A DNA stretch of 15,413 bases from JBIQLO01 sp044464175. GTDB lineage: Bacteria; Planctomycetota; Phycisphaerae; Tepidisphaerales; Tepidisphaeraceae. Each line of letters opens with the position of its first letter. The first letter of the stretch is position 1. The DNA lies in NCBI GenBank assembly GCA_044464175.1, contig JBIQLO010000090.1, positions 1-15,413 of the forward strand. The letters are read 5' to 3'. Position numbers and translations under genes: made by a program. The notes below the pieces were generated by a model, which was given only the letters and a program-made list of their open reading frames with translations, did not search any database and was not told the DNA's origin. Positions 6,447 to 13,657 of this stretch are shown piece after piece.

Positions 6447-7367
6447 TCAGATTCCCCCCATCACCACCGCCAGCAACCCCTTCTGGAAATGCAGCCGGTT
6501 CTCCGCCTGCGGAAACACCAGGCTGCGCGGCCCCTCCATCACTTCATCCGTGATCTCCAGCCCGCGATAGGCCGGCAGGCAGTGCATCACCATCGCCCCC
6601 GGCGATGCGTGGCTCAGCAACTGGTCGTTGATCTGATACCCTTTGAACTCCTCCACCCGCTGGGTCTTCTCCGCCTCCTGCCCCATCGAAACCCAGGTGT
6701 CGGTATAGACCACGTCCGCCCCGCTGACCGCCTGCACCGGATCGCTCCAGACCCCCAGCTTCATCTTCGGCGCCGCCCGCAGGATGCGCTCCACATCCAC
6801 CTGGTCCAGCTCATACCCGGCCGGCGTGGCGATGGCGAAGTCCATCCCGAACTTCCCGCAGGCGATGGCCAGCGACCGCGCCACGTTGTTTCCATCCCCG
6901 ATGTACGCCACCGTCCGCCCGGCCAGGTCGCCGAAGTGCTCCTTGATCGTCATCAGGTCGGCCATCGCCTGGCACGGATGGTTGTAGTCGGTCAGCCCGT
7001 TCACCACCGGCACCGTCGCATGCTGTGCCAGTTGGACAACCTTCTCATGCTCGAACGTTCGCGCCATGATCCCATCGCACATTCCCGAGAGCACCCGCGC
7101 CACATCCGCCACCGGCTCGCGCGTTCCCAGCCCCACCTCCTCCTGCCGCAACAGCAGCCCCGTGCCCCCCAGATGGCTCATCGCCACCGCAAAGCTCACG
7201 CGCGTCCGCAGGCTCGGCTTCTCGAAGATCATCGCCAGCGTCTGCCCGGCCAGGATCGGGTCGTTCCGTCCCGTTTCGCGCCGCTGCTTCTTCAGTTGTT
7301 CCGCCACCTCCAGCAGATGCCGCAGGTCGTCAATGGAGGTCTCGGCGATGGAGATAAAGTCTTTCAT
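6447..7367 (-). CDS. argF: Ornithine carbamoyltransferase (anabolic)
   Basis: This enzyme makes citrulline from ornithine and carbamoyl phosphate in cytoplasmic arginine synthesis. The start ATG 7367 fits the family N-terminus (MKDFISIAE) and has AGGAAGG about 10 nt upstream. The frame continues upstream to 7559 only through pckG sequence and is spurious there. The protein is 306 aa, normal for the family. Motifs: FEKPSLRTRVSF (48-59, carbamoyl phosphate), HPCQ (130-133), DTWVSMGQE (223-231, the ornithine-side SMG loop) and HCLPAYRG (262-269) with its active Cys. The SMG loop and normal HPCQ point to ornithine rather than N-acetyl- or N-succinylornithine as substrate. No other arginine genes are adjacent. 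The gene is divergent from pckG across 86 nt, in which I find no convincing ArgR box or promoter. Confidence 0.96.
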   Translation of the reverse strand: MKDFISIAETSIDDLRHLLEVAEQLKKQRRETGRNDPILAGQTLAMIFEKPSLRTRVSFAVAMSHLGGTGLLLRQEEVGLGTREPVADVARVLSGMCDGIMARTFEHEKVVQLAQHATVPVVNGLTDYNHPCQAMADLMTIKEHFGDLAGRTVAYIGDGNNVARSLAIACGKFGMDFAIATPAGYELDQVDVERILRAAPKMKLGVWSDPVQAVSGADVVYTDTWVSMGQEAEKTQRVEEFKGYQINDQLLSHASPGAMVMHCLPAYRGLEITDEVMEGPRSLVFPQAENRLHFQKGLLAVVMGGI

Positions 7368-7453
7368 GGTGGTTGTGCCTTCCTCGTGCAATGCAATGCG
7401 CCGCAAATCGCCGATTGTAAGCCCCAAGGACCATATGTTAAAGAGGAAGGAGT

Positions 7454-9208
7454 ATGGAAAAGCCAAACGAACAGGTGCGTCAGTGGGTTGATCAGTGCGC
7501 CGCGATGTGCCGCCCGGACAGCGTGGTCTGGTGCGATGGCAGCAAGGCGCAGAAGACACAGTTCACGCAACAGGCTGTGAAAGAAGGCACGCTGATCGAG
7601 TTGAATCAGGAAAAGCTTCCCGGCTGCTATCTCCACCGCAGTCATCCCAACGATGTCGCCCGCAGCGAAAAGTCCACCTTTATCTGCGCCCCCAACGAGG
7701 AGACCGCCGGCCCGACCAACAACTGGATGAACGACAAGGAAGCCTACGCCAAACTCACCGGCCTGTTTCACGGCTGCATGAAGGGGCGCACGATGTATGT
7801 CATCCCCTTTGTCATGGGCCCCCTGGGCTCGCCCCATGCCAAGGTGGGGGTGCAGTTGACCGACTCGCTCTATGTCGTGCTCTCCATGGGGATCATGACG
7901 CGCATGGGAGAGGTGGCCTGGAGGCAACTGGGCGACGGCGAGGAATTCACCCGCTGCCTGCACAGCCTGGGTGATATGAACCCCGAGCGGCGCTACATCT
8001 GCCATTTCCCGCGAGACAACACCGTCTGGAGCTTCGGCAGCGGCTACGGCGGCAATGCGCTCCTGGGCAAGAAGTGCATGGCCCTGCGCCTGGCCAGCTA
8101 TCTGGGCCACCAGCAGGGATGGATGGCCGAGCACATGCTCCTGATGGGCGTGAAGAATCCAACGGGGGAAAAGAGCTACGTGGCGGCCGCCTTTCCCAGC
8201 GCCTGCGGCAAGACCAATTTCGCCATGCTCATCCCGCCGGCCAAATATGCCGATGCCGGCTGGAAGATCACCACCGTGGGCGATGACATCGTCTGGATGT
8301 GGGTCGATGAGGCGGGCAAGCTCCGGGCGATCAATCCCGAGGCGGGGTATTTCGGCGTCCTGCCCGGCACGAATGAAAAGACCAATCCCAACGCGATGGC
8401 GAGCATGGCCCGTGACACGATCTATACCAACGTGGCACTTCTGCCCGATGGCGATGTCTGGTGGGAGGGCAAAACGGACCAGCCGCCGCCCGAGGCGATC
8501 GACTGGACCGGCCAGCCCTGGACGCCCGGCAGCGGGCGCAAGGCCGCCCATCCCAACAGCCGCTTCACTGCGCCGATGGCCAACAACCCCGCTCTGGACG
8601 CCGCGGCGGACGACCCCAACGGCGTGCCGGTGGCCGCCCTGATCTTCGGCGGGCGGCGCAGCCATGGCATGCCGCTGATCTTCCAGGCGTTCAACTGGAT
8701 TCACGGTGTTTACCTGGGGGCGACGCTGGGTTCGGAGACAACGGCCGCCGCCACCGGGCAGACCGGCATCGTCCGCCGCGACCCGATGGCGATGCTCCCG
8801 TTCATCGGCTACAACATCCGCAACTACCTGGTCCACTGGTTCCGCATGCGCAAGAAGATGAGCGACTGTCCGCGCATCTTCCACGTCAACTGGTTCCGCA
8901 AGGATGACCAGGGGCGTTTCATGTGGCCCGGCTTCGGACAGAACATGCGGGTGCTTAAATGGATTCTCGACCGCGCCCATGGCCGGGCCTATGCCACCGA
9001 AACCCCTCTGGGCTGGATGCCGCGCGCCGGCGACATCGACCTGGAGGGAATCGACGTCACCCCCGAGCAGTTCGCGGCGTTGCAATCCATGACGCTGGAG
9101 GAATTCAAATCGGAAATCCTCGCTCAGGAGGAGTTGTTTTTGAAGCTGGCCGGCGACCTGCCCAAGGAAATGATCTTCCAGCGCGAGCTGCTCATCAGCC
9201 GGTTGTGA
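7454..9208 (+). CDS. pckG: Phosphoenolpyruvate carboxykinase (GTP)
   Basis: PckG interconverts oxaloacetate plus GTP with phosphoenolpyruvate, CO2 and GDP. It is the entry to gluconeogenesis, in the cytoplasm. The 584-aa length is typical of the GTP form (about 600). ATG 7454 follows AAAGAGGAAGGAGT, a rich SD. Motifs: the P-loop AAFPSACGKTN (245-255) with the hyper-reactive Cys251 diagnostic of GTP enzymes, the kinase-2 motif TVGDDIVWM (274-282), IFGGRRS (397-403) and the substrate region GSGYGGNALLGKKC (195-208). No key residue appears lost. The gene is divergent from argF upstream and convergent with a small minus-strand gene downstream. Nothing in the 75-nt 3' gap looks like a clear terminator. 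The frame is intact throughout. Confidence 0.97.
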   Translation: MEKPNEQVRQWVDQCAAMCRPDSVVWCDGSKAQKTQFTQQAVKEGTLIELNQEKLPGCYLHRSHPNDVARSEKSTFICAPNEETAGPTNNWMNDKEAYAKLTGLFHGCMKGRTMYVIPFVMGPLGSPHAKVGVQLTDSLYVVLSMGIMTRMGEVAWRQLGDGEEFTRCLHSLGDMNPERRYICHFPRDNTVWSFGSGYGGNALLGKKCMALRLASYLGHQQGWMAEHMLLMGVKNPTGEKSYVAAAFPSACGKTNFAMLIPPAKYADAGWKITTVGDDIVWMWVDEAGKLRAINPEAGYFGVLPGTNEKTNPNAMASMARDTIYTNVALLPDGDVWWEGKTDQPPPEAIDWTGQPWTPGSGRKAAHPNSRFTAPMANNPALDAAADDPNGVPVAALIFGGRRSHGMPLIFQAFNWIHGVYLGATLGSETTAAATGQTGIVRRDPMAMLPFIGYNIRNYLVHWFRMRKKMSDCPRIFHVNWFRKDDQGRFMWPGFGQNMRVLKWILDRAHGRAYATETPLGWMPRAGDIDLEGIDVTPEQFAALQSMTLEEFKSEILAQEELFLKLAGDLPKEMIFQRELLISRL

Positions 9209-9283
9209 TGGGGCAGGGTCCATTTCGTCGGAATCTGTTATCCGATCCGGGCGAAAGCCGACCATGTTGGGCCGATTGAGACT

Positions 9284-9718
9284 TCATGATGACCCATCCA
9301 GTTCTTGCGTTCGTGGCCGAAATTGCTGCCGGTGTCGATCCATGAATTTGAGCAATTGTTCGTATGCCTCATCGCCGATCGAGTAGGAGAAGGTGGAGCG
9401 ATTCTCAGCAACTTCCGAATATTTGAACCAGCGCGGCATATCCTGACGCGCTGGTGCAATCGTCGGAATATCCTCGTAAAATCCGATCACCGCGCTGAAG
9501 GGATCGGTTCCCGCATCCGGGCCGCGCGGCGCTTGGATGCACCAGTCGGCGAAACTATAGATCCGGGCGATGGTTGGCTCATCGCGCGGTTCAGCGCGGT
9601 AGGCTGCCTCAAACACATCCAGCAGCTCGATCCAGAGGGCCATGATGCTCCCGGCTGACTCAATTGTCCGCCGCAATTCCGGCAGGCGCTTCAATGCTTC
9701 AGCGCGCCAACGTGCCAT
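9284..9718 (-). CDS. Small cytoplasmic protein, probable DUF7674 family
   Basis: This is a 144-aa protein without signal peptide or membrane segment. The start ATG 9718 is decided by GAAAGGAGG with a 6-nt spacer, the best SD in the window; the frame from 9772 is longer but has no such support. The pattern MALWIELLDVFEAAY, then ARIYSFADWCIQAP, then FSAVIGFYEDIP, then a C-terminal YEQLLKFMDRH helix resembles what I recall of the DUF7674 family, usually small helical proteins of unknown function. The assignment is from memory of the pattern and is moderate. A 6-bp hairpin (GGACGG...CCGTCC, 9744-9761) lies 13 nt upstream of the SD. Base composition is less GC-rich than the neighbours, which could mean later arrival. 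Confidence 0.75.
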   Translation of the reverse strand: MARWRAEALKRLPELRRTIESAGSIMALWIELLDVFEAAYRAEPRDEPTIARIYSFADWCIQAPRGPDAGTDPFSAVIGFYEDIPTIAPARQDMPRWFKYSEVAENRSTFSYSIGDEAYEQLLKFMDRHRQQFRPRTQELDGSS

Positions 9719-9774
9719 GAGGCACCTCCTTTCATTTTTGTTTGGACGGTTGTGGCCGTCCTTTGACATCATTG

Positions 9775-9811
9775 AAAAATAAAAAACCGGGTCCGCTGAA
9801 CGGGACCCGGT
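9775..9811 (-). terminator. Intrinsic terminator of the small lipoprotein gene
   Basis: Read on the minus strand, a 9-bp stem ACCGGGTCC / GGACCCGGT (arms 9803-9811 and 9786-9794) with an 8-nt loop is followed by TTTTTTATTTTT. This is a classical rho-independent terminator, 37 nt after the stop at 9848. A weaker hairpin (9816-9834, GCTCATTT/AAATGGGC) sits just before it. It also separates this gene from the DUF7674-like gene downstream. Confidence 0.85.
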
Positions 9812-9847
9812 AATGGCTCATTTCCTAAATGGGCGTGATCTGAACCC

Positions 9848-10165
9848 TTACTCTCGAAGCAGCGGCCCGGTCATTGGCAGACCGGTGATGGTTCCGTCCT
9901 TCTGGCGTGTCACGACCAGCGTCCCATCGGAGCCACCGGCGTCGAGGATGATCTTGTCGCCGTCCACCCTGTATTTCACCTCACGCGTCATGCCCATGAG
10001 GGTCACATACGCCTTGTTCCCGGATTTAAATTCAATCCCGTCCTTGCTCTCCTTCTCCGTATACTTATGCCCGCTCAAGCCGTCGCCGCAGCCGACGATA
10101 ACACACCCGACCAGCACCACCGCCGCCCAACGGCACGCCCTGTCCAAAGTGAATCGGCTCAACAT
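9848..10165 (-). CDS. Small lipoprotein of unknown function
   Basis: This is a predicted 105-aa lipoprotein. The start ATG 10165 has GGAG with a 6-nt spacer; longer in-frame starts up to 10291 add sequence without a signal. The N-terminus is RFTLDRACRW, then the hydrophobic AAVVLVGCVIVG ending in the lipobox VGC followed by GDG. The mature part of about 75 residues is polar with alternating beta-strand pattern: KYTEKESKDGIEF, AYVTLMGMTREVKYRVDGDKIIL and GTLVVTRQKDGTITG. This looks like a small beta-barrel or META-like fold of the kind seen in short secreted lipoproteins. That is inference, as no named family is clear. An intrinsic terminator follows. The gene is divergent from the sigma-factor operon across about 345 nt. 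Confidence 0.75.
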   Translation of the reverse strand: MLSRFTLDRACRWAAVVLVGCVIVGCGDGLSGHKYTEKESKDGIEFKSGNKAYVTLMGMTREVKYRVDGDKIILDAGGSDGTLVVTRQKDGTITGLPMTGPLLRE

Positions 10166-10510
10166 GGGAGTCTCCACGCAGCTAAACCGCGCCGGCCGAG
10201 GCGAGCGCCTCACAACCGGCGCGATTTTCATGCTGATTGCGTGTATTGGTTTTGTCAACGAAAATTGTGTTAGGCGGACCGGTGCCGGCACTGTCGTTCG
10301 GCGGCCATATAGCCATCACGGCGGCTGAGGCCGCTTTTACAAGGCGGCCCTACACATGCAATTCGCCGTCCATCAACTATAGTATTGCCTCCGAAGGCGA
10401 CAAACGGCGGCGAAGGTGTATTATAGGACGGACGGGCGCAGCTGCCGTGGGGCGGCAATAATTGGTTACTCCCGACGTTGAATATGATGACGGCCGGTCC
10501 ATTATCAGTG
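10166..10510. other. Divergent intergenic region: small lipoprotein / ECF sigma factor
   Basis: No gene is supported in this 345-nt gap. A minus-strand TTGACA (10258-10253) with CAGCAT 17 nt on (10235-10230) could drive the lipoprotein, but the -10 matches only 3 of 6 positions. Toward the sigma gene there are A/T-rich hexamers, TATAGT (10378-10383) and TATTAT (10419-10424), but neither has a -35 at good spacing. An ECF-type autoregulated promoter with a different consensus is possible. Several GCGGCC/GGCCGC repeats lie at 10301-10350. Confidence 0.5.
10321..10354 (-). repeat. TGTAGG-headed palindrome, divergent copy
   Basis: On the minus strand the region begins TGTAGGGCCGCC, like the elements at 2027 and 3744, and then differs. 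GGCCGC (10329-10334) can pair with GCGGCC (10344-10349) across a 9-nt loop. Alternatively GCGGC (10321-10325) can pair with GCCGC (10330-10334) around TGAG. The two stems compete for the same bases. It is only loosely related to copies A and B. Confidence 0.45.
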
Positions 10511-11092
10511 ATGTCCAAACCCGCAGCCCCAGATGCCGGCGAGCCGGTTCAGGAGAGCGACGAGGCGCTGGTGCAGCGGCTTCGCCGGGGCGATGCCGAC
10601 GCGGGTGACGAACTGGTGAGTCGCCATTGCCGGCCGCTGCTGCGGTACCTGCAGCGTCTGACCGGCGCCGACCACTTGGCCGAGGAAATGCACCAGCAGA
10701 CGTGGGTGAGCGTTCTGGATCATCTGGATCGCTTTAACCCCTCGACTGCCGGCGGCGGATTCAAAGCGTGGCTGTACCGGATCGCCACCAACAAGGCCAA
10801 CGACTACTGGCGGAGCCAGGGGCGGGAGTCGACCGCCAAAAAGGGACTAAAGCTGATCGTCGAGCAGGCCGGTCCGGATGCCGCCCGCCGTTTGGAGGAT
10901 TCCGAGCAGGCGATGAAATTGCGGCGCGCGATTGAGCGGTTGCCGGAGAACCAGAAGCAGGTGTTGCTGCTGCGGTATTACAGCAACCTGAAATTCACCC
11001 AGATCGCCGCGACGCTGGGATGCCCGCTGAACACCGCCCTGGGACGAATGCACAAGGCGATGCTGAAACTGAAGCAGTTGATGGATGAATAG
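10511..11092 (+). CDS. ECF-type RNA polymerase sigma factor
   Basis: This group IV (ECF) sigma factor directs RNA polymerase to stress or envelope-response promoters. From ATG 10511 it is 193 aa. Upstream in-frame ATGs at 10478, 10484 and 10487 are possible and no SD distinguishes them. Region 2 spans about residues 35-105 (LVSRHCRPLLRYLQRL, AEEMHQQTWVSVLDHLDRF, FKAWLYRIATNKANDYWRS). Region 4 spans about 137-190, with AIERLPENQKQVLLLRYYSN and the helix-turn-helix FTQIAATLGCPLNTALGRMH. A charged linker of about 30 residues separates them. The next gene encodes a membrane anti-sigma-like protein, so the sigma factor is probably held inactive at the membrane. Codons end largely in G, unlike most of the window. 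The group cannot be assigned further by eye. Confidence 0.93.
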   Translation: MSKPAAPDAGEPVQESDEALVQRLRRGDADAGDELVSRHCRPLLRYLQRLTGADHLAEEMHQQTWVSVLDHLDRFNPSTAGGGFKAWLYRIATNKANDYWRSQGRESTAKKGLKLIVEQAGPDAARRLEDSEQAMKLRRAIERLPENQKQVLLLRYYSNLKFTQIAATLGCPLNTALGRMHKAMLKLKQLMDE

Positions 11093-11096
11093 AGCG

Positions 11097-11130
11097 TTGT
11101 CAGGTTCCGGTTCGATCCGGCGCCTGACAA
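11097..11130 (+). promoter_or_regulatory. Hairpin between sigma and anti-sigma genes
   Basis: TTGTCAGG (11097-11104) pairs with CCTGACAA (11123-11130), enclosing a smaller CCGG-TTCGAT-CCGG stem. The only SD-like sequence for the next gene, AAGGA (11129-11133), overlaps the right arm. The structure could therefore tune anti-sigma translation relative to sigma. There is no T-tract, so termination is unlikely. Confidence 0.55.
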
Positions 11131-11147
11131 GGAACAACCGATAACCC

Positions 11148-11831
11148 ATGCCAAGCCTATTGGAACAACTCGGCAATGAACAGGCGCTGCTGATGCACCT
11201 GGCGGGAGAATTACCGCCGGAGGATGCCGTGGAGCTGGAGCAGATGCTCCAGAGCGACCGGAGGTTGTCGGCGGAACTGGAGACACTGCGGGATGCGCGG
11301 GAGCAGGTTTTTGGAGCCCTGGCCTCACTGGATCGCGCCGAGCCGCCGCCGGTGACGGAGCCGATGGCGATCCGGGGCGTGCACCGGCGGCTGAACCTTC
11401 AGCGGCTGCAACCGGTGGCGCCGGAGGGGGAAGGGGCTCCAAAGAGCCGACTGCGCTATCCGTGGTGGGCGTATCCGATGGCGACGGCGGCGGCGGTGCT
11501 GCTGGCGTTTCTGGTATGGTGGGGCAACAGCGATTATTCTCCGCACTGGTTCGGACCGGACACCCAGACCGCCTGGAATGCCTCCGAGCGGCCGGGATTT
11601 TCGCGGCGGATGGCGCGGCGAGAAAGGATGGACCCGGAGCTTCGGGCGGCGTACATCGAGGCCCATCAGCGCTGGCTGGCGGATTGGCTGGCCGCCTCGT
11701 TTGCGGGGGATGAGGCTCAGAGCGAATCCAGCGACGCTTCGCTGGCACAGGCGGAGCGGCAGGTGGCGACGCTGGTCCAGCCGGACCAGCAGACGTTTCC
11801 CCTGCTGATGCCGTCGGAGAACAACCAGTAA
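11148..11831 (+). CDS. Single-pass membrane anti-sigma factor-like protein
   Basis: This is a 227-aa probable anti-sigma factor for the ECF sigma encoded 55 nt upstream. The evidence is position and architecture rather than a firm domain hit. An acidic helical cytoplasmic N-terminus (residues 5-60: LLMHLAGELPPEDAVELEQM, then SAELETLRDAREQV) resembles the LxxYLDGEL start of anti-sigma domains. The usual zinc-binding HxxxCxxC cysteines are absent; the protein has no Cys. A linker leads to one membrane span at about 107-125 (WAYPMATAAAVLLAFLVWW). The extracytoplasmic part of about 100 residues includes FSRRMARRERMDPELRAAYIEAHQRWLADWL, a helical segment with possible sensor function. How it would be inactivated (proteolysis or ligand) is not shown. 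G-ending codons match its operon partners. Confidence 0.75.
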   Translation: MPSLLEQLGNEQALLMHLAGELPPEDAVELEQMLQSDRRLSAELETLRDAREQVFGALASLDRAEPPPVTEPMAIRGVHRRLNLQRLQPVAPEGEGAPKSRLRYPWWAYPMATAAAVLLAFLVWWGNSDYSPHWFGPDTQTAWNASERPGFSRRMARRERMDPELRAAYIEAHQRWLADWLAASFAGDEAQSESSDASLAQAERQVATLVQPDQQTFPLLMPSENNQ

Positions 11832-11877
11832 GTTCTGGGCCGGACTGCCGGGGATGTGGTTTTTTCAGGATGATTGA

Positions 11878-12639
11878 ATGAAGGGCATGGGATTGATCTT
11901 GATCGTGGCCGGCGCGCTGGCGGTGGGCGTGCCGGGGCGGGCGGCGGGGCCGACAACACGGGGGGCGACGACGGCTCCCGCGCGGCATACCGGTCCAGCA
12001 ACCATGCCGACCAGGAAGAAGGAGGCGACGACCGCGCCGGCACGGCGGCATGTGGCTGGGGCTCGGAAGGGAGCGCACGCCGAGAAAGAGACGCCGACCA
12101 GCCGCCCGTCGGCGGCATTGGACGAGTGGCCGGCGGCCGAGGCGTTCATCAAGGAACATTCCCCGCAGCGGTGGCAGGCGCTGGAGTCGCTTGGGCCGGA
12201 CAGCGAGGCCCGGCGGAAGATTCAGCGGTACATCATCGGGCGGTACGACGCTTTGATGGATCAGAAGAAGAAAGACGCGGCGATGTACAAGCTGCAAGTG
12301 CGGGAGCTGGAGGCGGAGGACCGGATCTTCGGGCTCGTTTCGGACCGGCGCCGCAGGCGGGATGGTGAGGATGAATTCCAGGCGCGGTTGCGCAAGGCGA
12401 CGGAGAATCTGGTGGATACGCGGCTGGACATCCGGAAGCTGCGGATCACCCGGCTGGAGAAGGCGATCGATCAGGCCAAGACGCGCCTGGAGAAGGACCA
12501 GCAGCACCGCGATGAGCTGGTGGAGCGGGAGATGCGAATGGCGACCAAGCATTCGTTTTCCTCACGGCGCGGCGGGCATGAGGGGCCGCCGCCGAAACGG
12601 CCGACGACCCGGCGCGCGGCCACGCAGCCGGCCGATTAG
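11878..12639 (+). CDS. Exported coiled-coil protein in the sigma operon
   Basis: This 253-aa protein has no family I recognise. ATG 11878 has AGGA 7 nt upstream. A signal peptide is evident (MKGMGLILIVAGALAVGVPG, then RAAG). Residues 24-80 are a low-complexity Thr/Ala/Pro/Arg stretch. From about 85 to 235 the sequence is strongly charged and helical (ALMDQKKKDAAMYKLQVREL, LDIRKLRITRLEKAIDQAK), consistent with coiled coils. The tail is again Pro/Thr/Arg-rich. It begins 46 nt after the anti-sigma gene on the same strand, so it is likely the third member of the operon. A periplasmic role sensing or buffering stress, as Spy/CpxP-like proteins do in other systems, is a guess; I see no Spy LTxxQ motif. 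The end converges on the next gene. Confidence 0.7.
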   Translation: MKGMGLILIVAGALAVGVPGRAAGPTTRGATTAPARHTGPATMPTRKKEATTAPARRHVAGARKGAHAEKETPTSRPSAALDEWPAAEAFIKEHSPQRWQALESLGPDSEARRKIQRYIIGRYDALMDQKKKDAAMYKLQVRELEAEDRIFGLVSDRRRRRDGEDEFQARLRKATENLVDTRLDIRKLRITRLEKAIDQAKTRLEKDQQHRDELVEREMRMATKHSFSSRRGGHEGPPPKRPTTRRAATQPAD

Positions 12640-12682
12640 CAAGCCTCCATTCTCAGGATCGGGGGGCGCAGGGGGGAAGGCA

Positions 12683-13609
12683 TCAATCCCACCAGCAGTG
12701 GATCGGCCGCATGCCCGCCGGAGTAGCAATCGGTTCGCGCGGCCTGTGGCTCCCCCAGCCTTCCTCGCATGTGTCGGGCGCGAACGATTCGTCGAACCAG
12801 GTTCGCACCACATCGGGAGCGGCCGAGGTGATGATCCATACGGTGTCGCTGAAGGGCCACTCGGGAGTGTCAAAGGCCGTGATTTCGACGCGGATGTCGG
12901 CCACGTCCGGGCGCGATCGGATTCGCCTCAGCGCTCCATAGACGATGGCGGGTTCCGGGGTGGGGATGCAGTTGGGGCAGATGCTGCCGATGGCCTGGTT
13001 TCCCTCGAAGAATTCCTCGAGCGTGAGAAGGGGGCGCGGGGTGGTGGGATCGTTCACATCGCCTTGGCGGTTGACCCGCGCGGCGATGTTCCGCAGGGAT
13101 GGATCCCCTTCCGCCTCCGGAGCCTCTGATGGTTTCGGATCGGGATCGGCGGCCATCTTTACCACCGTGTACATATAAACGTGAAGCACTTGGTCACCAG
13201 CCACGTTGATGTGCATGCTGTAGCTCGTTGTGTTCGTTTCGCCAAGGGGGTAATGCCAGATGTCCATCGTCTCATGCTGTTCCTTGCGGATCGGTTCACC
13301 GTATTTTTTGATCAGTGCTGTTGCGGTGCGGCATCTCTTCATGGCCTGCAGCCGATGGACCCATTGTTGGCGCCTGCTCATAGGCATTCGATCTTCGAGG
13401 ATGACGAGAAATGGCACGGCTACACTGGCGGCGATCAGGAACCCGGCTGCCCATGCAAGTTCTGAAAGAGGGCGAACGTAGGTTCCGCTTACAATGTCGC
13501 TTGTAAACACGGCCAGCATGAACGCGGTCATCAGCCACTGAACAAGCACGAATGAAAAAAAACGAGAATTTCGGAGACGAGACCACATGGGATGGAGTGA
13601 TTCAAGCAT
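12683..13609 (-). CDS. Two-TM membrane protein with cytosolic domain, unknown function
   Basis: This is a 308-aa protein without a recognised family. Two membrane spans are likely at about residues 17-37 (FFSFVLVQWLMTAFMLAVF) and 50-71 (LAWAAGFLIAASVAVPFLVIL). A long soluble part follows. Within it, about 97-150 reads LIKKYGEPIRKE, DIWHYPLGE and YSMHINVAGDQVLHVYMY. This alternation faintly recalls SmpA/BamE-type folds; it is a suggestion only. A CPNC pair lies at 211-214, and the tail ends HCWWD. ATG 13609 has no SD; ATG 13588 (MWSRLRN) is an alternative. The 5' half of the gene is clearly less GC-rich than its neighbours. It is convergent with the sigma operon (43-nt gap), and it sits downstream of araB on the same strand beyond a hairpin. 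Confidence 0.7.
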   Translation of the reverse strand: MLESLHPMWSRLRNSRFFSFVLVQWLMTAFMLAVFTSDIVSGTYVRPLSELAWAAGFLIAASVAVPFLVILEDRMPMSRRQQWVHRLQAMKRCRTATALIKKYGEPIRKEQHETMDIWHYPLGETNTTSYSMHINVAGDQVLHVYMYTVVKMAADPDPKPSEAPEAEGDPSLRNIAARVNRQGDVNDPTTPRPLLTLEEFFEGNQAIGSICPNCIPTPEPAIVYGALRRIRSRPDVADIRVEITAFDTPEWPFSDTVWIITSAAPDVVRTWFDESFAPDTCEEGWGSHRPREPIATPAGMRPIHCWWD

Positions 13610-13639
13610 TGTTGGATCAATGGCCGTATCGGCATAACC

Positions 13640-13657
13640 GGTCCGCTGAAGCGGACC
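13640..13657 (-). terminator. Hairpin directly after araB
   Basis: GGTCCGCT, 2-nt loop GA, AGCGGACC: a perfect 8-bp stem abutting the araB stop codon at 13658. On the minus strand it is preceded by GTAGG, which overlaps the stop codon, as in the TGTAGG elements at 2027 and 3744. The right half, TTCAGCGGACC, also occurs in the terminator at 9787-9810. There is no T-tract, so it may act as a 3' end stem or simply be a repeat copy. Confidence 0.5.

Noticed and set aside
7368..7453. Promoters or an ArgR operator in the argF/pckG divergent gap
   Set aside because: TTGTAA and TATGTT on the plus strand are only 13 nt apart, and no convincing paired ARG box is seen.
7364..9265. 633-codon open frame on the minus strand opposite pckG
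   Set aside because: It is the antisense shadow of pckG, whose PEP carboxykinase motifs are unambiguous. High GC and third-position bias keep the opposite strand free of stops.
9811..9860. tRNA-like GGGTTCAGATC on the minus strand near the terminator
   Set aside because: The T-stem does not close and no cloverleaf can be drawn; the sequence overlaps the lipoprotein 3' end.
11107..11120. tRNA-like T-arm (CCGGTTCGATCCGG) between sigma and anti-sigma genes
   Set aside because: No acceptor, D or anticodon arms fit around it; it is the inner stem of a hairpin.
10978..12552. 524-codon minus-strand frame opposite the sigma operon
   Set aside because: Pro/Arg/Ser-rich with no domain; antisense to three genes with recognisable architecture.
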